A stretch of 64,000 nucleotides of DNA from Isoperla grammatica (lineage: Eukaryota > Arthropoda > Insecta > Plecoptera > Perlodidae), in contig OX246746.1 in NCBI GenBank assembly GCA_945910005.1, positions 36,731,826 through 36,795,825 on the forward strand, read 5' to 3'. The notes beneath the pieces were generated by a model. It was not told the origin of the DNA. It saw only the letters and a program-made list of their open reading frames with translations, and searched no databases. A program made the translations under genes and the position numbers. Position 1 is the stretch's first letter. Each line of letters starts with the position of its first letter. This document shows positions 58,045 through 64,000 of this stretch, in pieces.

Positions 58045-58151
58045 CGCCTTCCGCCCGCATTCCTCTGTGCCCATGAACAGAAGACGTCTTCCATTCATAG
58101 ACGTCTGATAAGTTGCCGGCATCCAAATTCAAACCCCGCGTAATTTTGACC

Positions 58152-58215
58152 AGTGGCGCCTAACTAGCGGATTTGCTTGGTACTAGACGTAGGTGGTACC
58201 AGACGTTAACAAGAA
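58152..58215 (+). mobile_element. Possible hAT terminal fragment
   Basis: CAGTGGCGCCTAACTAGCGG has the form of a hAT left end, similar to the CAGTGGCG start at 45532. No matching right end or duplication was found. Confidence 0.3.
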
Positions 58216-58922
58216 AAATCTCATGTATCTGTATCTATGTGATTGATACCAACAGAGCTATGAGGTATGCATTGGTGCAGTAATAATACCCTCTGCACTG
58301 GAGAATGACCGTACTGCTCCACAGAAGATGTGTTTGAAGCAAGTTGGAAGGTTTGGGATAAGGTGGATTGCACTGCCAGTCCAATCATCGTAAATACTTG
58401 GGATGCTTAAGTAATGCCCTTGCTTGTAAGATACAAGTCAGCTAGGGATATGTGGATTGAAACAATTAGGCTACATATGCTGTTTTCGAACATCAAAGAA
58501 ACAAGCTGCCCACTCCGTAGGCCTACAAGCCGAATTCTTTGGTTTCATCATCAAGCAAACTGCCAAATTGAAAGGGCTACTAATATGAATGCAGCTTTTC
58601 AACATAAAGTGGATGAGTTGTTTTTTAAATTAAGTAATCCATTGTAATAATACATGAAAAACACAAACAAAACATCACTATGGAATGACTCCAAGATCCC
58701 ACAAAGCCAAAACTTGGCTAACTGTGGGAATTAAATTAAAAATTTATACATAGTGACGGTAACAAAAAAACGGAACATGTAGCCTAATTACAATTAGCAA
58801 AATAATGTATGGAACTATATTTGAAACTTCTAAGTAGGTACACAAAAATCAATACAAATACAAAGTTAACATTTTTAAGATAAAAAAAAATAAAATAAAA
58901 AAATAAATTGAAGAATTCATAG

Positions 58923-59180
58923 TCAAAAGGTGTCAGAAAGATGAGTTTTTAGTTCAGATTTAACTTTAGAAATAGATGACAGGGTTTTAAGTGAGGATGG
59001 TAGCACATTAAACACAGTTGGCACTGAATAAGACAAGGAACGTTGGCCATATTTGTTGGTATAATTTGGAACTTTAAAGGTTCCTGCTACTTTGTGCCTT
59101 AAAATGTTGATGGTGAAGTTGCTAGATACTTGGCAGGATGAATACGAGGGGCGGATGGACGAGGCCTGAGAAGTTGAGAA
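58923..59180 (-). pseudogene. LINE reverse transcriptase C-terminal remnant
   Basis: Reading the minus strand down from about 59180 to the TGA at 58923-58925, the frame encodes ILRHKVAGTFKVPNYTNKYG, then QRSLSYSVPTVFNVLPSSLK and TLSSISKVKSELKTHLSDTF. The order RH(K/R) ... G-xRS-SY-xxP-xxFNxLP ... FKxxLKTHL is the usual C-terminal end of L2/CR1/jockey-like non-LTR reverse transcriptase proteins. The catalytic part is absent (5'-truncated copy). It lies antisense in the TLC intron, 540 bp before exon 2. Confidence 0.75.
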
Positions 59181-59718
59181 TCAACAGATGTTTATTAGTG
59201 CTGACGTCTAATGAAACGCATCAACGACAGCAGTCTGTAAAACAAGTAAAAGTCAAGGTAGACACGAGCATAGTAGCACTGTCGTCTGTAAAAATAAGCA
59301 GCCGAAGAACTCTATCAAACCTACAAATGAAAATGCACGGAAAAGAAGCGAAACTTAAAATGCATGGTTGCGGTGAAATAGCCCATATTTGTTGAAATAT
59401 GCCTAACTTAAAACAAAAGAAAGTGAAAGGACAGGAAAGCATAATTACAAAAAGTGGTGGTGGTAACGGTCAAGTTTTTATTACTGAAACTGTGAACACC
59501 AAACTCATGAATTTCTCTTGTCCCTTACCGAAAGAAACATCTAAATTCTAAACCATGTTTATAGTACTAAAGTTAATTTGGACTTGACTATTTAGAGCTT
59601 GGAATTAACGACGTTTGATTCAATTGATGACTTATAACTTTGATTCCAATTAGGGTGTATACTGTACAGTACGTAACATTCTTGATATGTGACTGGACCT
59701 TGATTTGTTTACTTACAG

Positions 59719-60317
59719 GTGGTCCCACCACACTTTCTCAGAAGCTAACATTGTCTGTGAGCCTTGGGTATTTCTTCTTCGACATGGGATGGTGCTTGCT
59801 GCATCAAACCGAGGGGGTGACCATGATGCTTCATCACGTCTGTAGTATCGCAGCTCTCGGCCGAGTCCTAATGAATGGGTTGTCCGGCACGGAAGCAACC
59901 GCCGGACTGTTTTGCTTGGAGATCACAAACCCGTTCCTTCAAGCTCGGTGGATGCTTCGTTCTGCCGGATATAAGGACACGTTGCTTCATACCATCACCG
60001 AACTTGTCTTCATGCTACTCTTCATATTCTTCCGAATGGTGTGGGGTACGTACTTGTGCTATACGACCGTAATACACCCACGACCGCATCGAGAGGCTAA
60101 ACTTTTTGCCGTCGCGTTTTACGTGCTGTCGTGGGTGTTCATGCTGCACATTGCACGCTATTTTCTTGCAAAATATATCAATGAAAGAGGAGAGAAGAGG
60201 CCATCGAATTTGCCCAACAAGACTGATGCTGGATCCGACGATTCCGAGTTGAACACTACCGAGCCATCCCTCGGTCAAGGACCAAGTGTGGACGAGAAAC
60301 TTACAAAGTCATTATAA
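59719..60317 (+). CDS. TLCD5: TLC-domain protein (TMEM136/TLCD5-like), terminal exon
   Basis: This encodes residues 64-262. The domain segment has LGYFFFDMGWC (79-89), TEGVTMMLHH (94-103, with the paired histidines of the TLC fold), SGTEATAGLF (119-128), EITNPFLQARW (131-141) and three further helices ending HIARYFLAKY. A hydrophilic, acidic C-terminal tail of about 45 residues follows (NERGEKRPS ... DEKLTKSL). The exon begins after TTACAG at 59718; the open frame upstream to 59640 is intronic. TLC proteins are multi-pass membrane proteins. TLCD family members have been linked to membrane lipid composition, but the exact activity of the TLCD5 branch is not established. The stop is TAA at 60315-60317. 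Confidence 0.9.
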
Positions 60318-60664
60318 TACTTGCTTAGCCACAATCATGATATCAAGTACCTTTTCGCTTCTTTTATCATGCCAGTGTTCATGGAGTTTTGTTTATTTTT
60401 AAAGGAGCTTTATATTACCTGCCAAAATGTTCGTAAGTTTTAAGACGATTGAAAAGATTTAAAAGCTAGGAGTTGACGATTCAAATTTTGGTATCAAAGA
60501 TTCAGTCCAAAATTGTATGTATGTAAGGCAAAATTTAAACGTATAGGCCTATGCGCCCTAGTATTCTATATTTCCTACAATACAGAGAGTGTGGCAAACA
60601 GGCAATATGTTTCAGAAAAGCATTTTGGAAATATTTTTCGTAAAAGTGAAACACCCCAAGTTAA
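60318..60664 (+). other. Presumed 3' untranslated region of the TLC gene
   Basis: No further coding sequence. No canonical AATAAA was seen in the first 350 bases, so the polyadenylation site is not fixed. Confidence 0.4.
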
Positions 60665-61037
60665 TAACGAAGGATACCTTTACGTCAAAAACCGCAGCAA
60701 ATTGTCATGATTTAATTATACCTCAAAAATGCACCCCAAAATCAAAAATCTAAAAAATAAGTTTGCTGTGGTTTGGTAAGCCCTACAAACTGAATGATAA
60801 ATATACTTAACATTGTTATCAGTATGACTGTAATACCTATTTTATTAAATTATTAATTAATTATGAATCACAGTCATACTGATTATAATTTTTGATACGT
60901 TTATCATTCAGTTTGTAGGGCTTACCAAACCACAGCGCGCTTATTTCGCAGATTTTTCGATTTTGAGGTGCATTCTTGAGATATAGTTAAAACATGACAA
61001 TTTTCTGCAGGTTTTGACGTAAAGGTATCCTTCGCTT
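60665..61037. mobile_element. Palindromic MITE with TTAA flanks, copy 2
   Basis: Same family as 49098-49477. TTAA lies at 60661-60664 and 61038-61041. Ends read (TA/AA)(A/G)CGAAGGATACCTTTACGT. Inner arms have GTTTGGTAAGCCCTACAAAC and its complement. The arms are close to perfect complements over more than 100 bp, around an AT-rich centre holding CAGTCATACTGAT-type sequence. Confidence 0.88.
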
Positions 61038-61827
61038 TTAAGGAGATTGTGTACTTATTACATTTGGAAAAGTAATAACGAGGGGTAGAACGCAAACGTT
61101 TTTTTCTCAAAAATAAAATCAAGTAGGCCTAGGCCTAATAAAATGAAAATTGTTTGTAAAAATTTCTGTTGAAAGTAGGTCTGTTTAGCAGCACAAACAT
61201 ATTTCTGGTCAATCAATCTCTTAACATGCTAAATTGTGTAAATTCTTGTAATTACCCATATAGAAACATTGACAAAAAGTTTTTGAAATAAGTTTTGTTG
61301 TCTAGATTACCATCAAACAACACTCAGAATACTCCTAAAACATATTGCCTATATGTCTAGCGCCCTCATAATTGAGATAAAAATTGTTGTGTATAGTAAA
61401 GTCTGTTTTAGCTGAATTATTAAAGAAAATTAAGAAATCCTGAATCTAGTTTACTATTGATTACTGAAGTGCACACACAACTTTCCCATGTACCAAAACA
61501 TGAAGATCATTGTATTTACATTTGGATTATGTTCAGTTACATAATTGGAGTTAAAAAAACATTTCAAATTTTAGGCTATGGTCATTATTTGCAGTGGATC
61601 CTGAAATGTGACCAATACATACAGTTTATTAGACTTTTCAGTAAATTTGCTGTAATATTTTAGGATAGTAATAAATAGGTAGGCAATAGGCATATATGCA
61701 AATCTTGGAATTAAATATACATTTAAACTAATAGATTCAAACCTCTTCAGAATTTTAAAACTCCTAGTTCATCTGTATTTTCTAAATATTTGAAGTGTAG
61801 TTACCTAGTTTACAGTTAAATACTTAA
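61038..61827. other. Non-coding stretch
   Basis: No gene or element recognised between the MITE and the piggyBac-like element. Confidence 0.5.
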
Positions 61828-62727
61828 CCCATTGGAATATTAAAACGAGTATGACTCGTGGCACTTTGAAAGTCCGCAGGAATACAATCACGAGTCCTAC
61901 TCGTGACACTTTTAGTTCATGTTTTTCACACTAGATAGCACTTCTAGGCAGGTCTGTTATTACCGACTTGAATCTTCCATATGTCGATAGCTTAGTTCGA
62001 AATCTTTTCGCTAGATTGGGACACGGGTATCGTTTTAACAATTAAATTACTATGTACGCGCGTCTGGCAGATGAAGGAAGCTTTCCGCTATGGCGTCCGT
62101 AAAGCGAAAGTTGTTTACGAAAGCGTGTGATATTGACAACGAACTGTTTAATCTTAGTAGTGACGACGAGGATATTTTCTCTGATGAAGAACTATATGTT
62201 AGTGATTCTTCATCTTATGATAATGCAAGTGATTCGATCATGGAATCAGAAGACGAGGGTTTTACAAACGTAAATACCAGGATGATGACGCCTGTGCCTA
62301 CCGCCTACTTATATTTCCAAAAGTAGAGGTCTATTTCTCATATGACTGTACGTAAAAAAAAATAGTATGGGCCTTGCCAGTATTTTTTTTTAACAAAACT
62401 ATGGCTTCTTTACAAGAAATAAGATTGTATACAATATTTTATCACTTTTGGTAATTATTTCAGGGGTGCCCAAATTACTATGAATATTCATAAAACTTTG
62501 ACTTTGAACAGACTATACCACTATAAAATGTGCAATTTGAAACTTCCAGAATGCAGAATTTGCTTTACTCAGGTGTTTACATTGTATGCTGAAAGTTTTG
62601 TAGAGATTGCTTCATTAATGACTTCAATAAAAAATAAAACATTATTATTGGTGCTGAAAAACAAAACATGGAAATTAAATAGTATTTCAGGGGTGGTATT
62701 TTTGCAGAATAATGGTATTCCAATGGG
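61828..62727 (+). mobile_element. Internally deleted piggyBac-like element
   Basis: TTAA flanks both ends (61824-61827, 62728-62731). The inverted ends start with CCCATTGGAATA, the CCC start and TTAA target typical of piggyBac. Subterminal sequence contains two copies of an ACGAGT(N)xACTCGTG palindrome followed by CACTTT (about 61848 and 61890). An intact start of a transposase-like frame lies at 62090. At 900 bp against the usual 2-3 kb or more, the catalytic core is missing. Confidence 0.9.
62090..62326 (+). pseudogene. piggyBac transposase N-terminal remnant
   Basis: A 78-codon frame begins MASVKRKLFTKACDIDN and continues with acidic stretches (SSDDEDIFSDEE, ESEDEGF), then stops at TAG. 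Acidic, serine-rich starts like this are common to piggyBac-type (PGBD-like) transposases, and it lies in the right place and orientation within the element. The DDD catalytic domain and cysteine-rich C-terminus are absent. It might be expressed as a short acidic protein, but nothing indicates that. Confidence 0.7.
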
Positions 62728-62731
62728 TTAA

Positions 62732-64000
62732 TAGTTTTAGAGGCACGTAAAACTCGAATTGGAACACATAAAAGTTCAATTGATCCTGCCAATGTATTGA
62801 AGGTTCAATCCAAACCAATGTGTGCATAAAAGTAACACTATTGATGCTTGCTTGCTTGCAGGCATTTAAATTTAAAATTATAGTAGACCCTTGATTTACT
62901 ATAGTGCATGCTATTGCTATACATACCCTTTTATACCCTTAGTAGAGTTTTGTGTGTAAGTAGACTTTTAAAAGCAAACTGATATTTTTGTATCATGAGA
63001 AAACAAGATGTGTAAAAGTGGCTACAAGACATAATTTTAAGAGCTCAAGTAGGCCTATGTCTTACTCGTACAATATAAAATCAATTTGAAGTGCTTTTTA
63101 CGTGCCTCATCAATAAGTAGTTCTTAAGCCTACACTTCTTTTACGTAAAAATGTAGATTTTTCTTTATCTCCGTAATTTTTTTAAAAGAAATTGAGCAGA
63201 TTCTGAGATTATACTACGTATTAATTTAGCATTATGAAACTTTTGATAAAACTTCATAAAACACAGTGTCAGTAACCCATATTCGAAGATATTTCTCGTA
63301 TTACGATACCATCTATTTACGTATCACCATTGGCCAGTTGACTTAGATACATCACCATTTATTTATTTACATGAATTGTACATTGATCTGAGTGTACACA
63401 TTTATTCTAATTTTCAAAATCTCCTAGTCAACACAAAACAATGTCAATGTACATAGTAGTAATGTAACAATGTCACCACTAAAGTCTGCTACATAGTTGA
63501 TTTATTGTATTATTTTATTCTCTATGGTGATACTGCTTTAATTTTTGTTAAGTATATGTTGCTAGTACTATTGAAAGTTGAAACTGAAACAAAAAACACT
63601 TTTACATAAATCATAATATATTTGATTTTTGCTTAGGCTCAGGCATGTTTTAGAATGCTATTAGGTTCACATATATTTTCTATGCTTAGTGTATGAATGA
63701 GGCAATTCACTTCTAAGTGAACATAACATTTATATCATTATGGTAACTCAGTTTTGTAAAGCTTTAAGCTGTGTTAAGGTTAGTTGGTAAAGGTGTCTTT
63801 CTCATTTACATACTACAGTTAGCTAAATAGATTTCATCTATTTATATTGATACGCCTACAATAGCAAATTGCCATTTTTAGTCGGAGAGAGCAAAACACT
63901 GGTTATTTAGGCTTGAAATTGCGTCCGTTATTGACAGGATGCGCGAGTTCTTCCCTATGCTTACTTTCAACATCCACTTCATTTTTGCTTTATTTTTCCA
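62732..64000. other. Non-coding stretch to window end
   Basis: AT-rich sequence with no supported gene, RNA or mobile element. Confidence 0.5.

Larger units (their letters stand above)
49066..59718 (+). other. 10.65-kb phase-1 intron of the TLC gene
   Basis: Bounded by GTATGG and TGTTTACTTACAG. It hosts a TTAA-flanked MITE and its partial duplicate, a 41-bp minisatellite, two retroelement-like tails, a 211-bp tandem duplication, an odd low-complexity tract (53.8-55.8 kb), a tRNA-like segment, a 448-bp MITE and a LINE reverse transcriptase remnant. Stretches not so listed, such as 51.0-51.8 and 55.85-56.19 kb, show nothing. Confidence 0.75.

Noticed and set aside
59640..59718. N-terminal extension of the TLC exon frame
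   Set aside because: It lies upstream of a clear acceptor, does not match the family, and the exon at 48876 supplies the expected N-terminus.

Overview
The window is animal nuclear DNA from a repeat-rich genome with long introns. It is most likely an arthropod and probably an insect. The larger of its two protein-coding genes has the form of an insect facilitated trehalose/sugar transporter (Tret1-like), and the mobile elements (mariner, piggyBac, hAT, 5S- and tRNA-derived SINEs) fit that. AGGCCTA-type motifs are scattered throughout. I cannot name the species. There are no operons, and nearly all other short open frames are chance frames in AT-rich DNA or frames forced by tandem repeats.

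Gene 1 (+ strand, 14744-25426) is a sugar transporter of the major facilitator superfamily. A small first coding exon (14744-14858) joins a long terminal exon (24060-25426) across a 9.2 kb phase-1 intron, giving a predicted 493-residue protein. The intron holds a MITE, a tandemly duplicated 0.74 kb repeat, a 40-bp minisatellite, a GC-rich foldback and a 19-bp satellite of about 41 units. That satellite repeats an exact C/EBP-ATF composite motif.

Gene 2 (+ strand, coding 48876-60317) is a TLC-domain membrane protein of the TMEM136/TLCD5 type. A 10.65 kb phase-1 intron separates its two coding exons, and the predicted protein is 262 residues. Possible non-coding 5' exons end at 42209 and lie at 47278-47325. 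Related TTAA-flanked palindromic MITEs sit just after the first coding exon and just after the stop.

Layout: 1-14.7 kb is intergenic, with four tandem arrays, a palindromic element at 4.4 kb, a 5S-rRNA-derived SINE with an 11-bp target duplication at 7.4 kb, and a tRNA-derived SINE at 12.4 kb. 14.7-25.4 kb is gene 1. 25.4-41.5 kb is intergenic: SINEs, a 33-bp array with a palindrome in each unit, a 640-bp deleted mariner with a transposase remnant, a 200-N assembly gap beside about 810 bp of TTC repeats, and a SINE cluster. 38.6-46.6 kb holds three hAT elements, each with an exact 8-bp target duplication; one has split an older SINE and one carries a smaller nested element. 47-60.3 kb is gene 2 with its introns. 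60.3-64 kb has a MITE and an internally deleted piggyBac-like element.

The two genes do not obviously work together. The window is mainly of interest for its datable mobile-element insertions and for tandem arrays that multiply sequences resembling transcription-factor sites. I found no convincing evidence of an undescribed multi-gene system.
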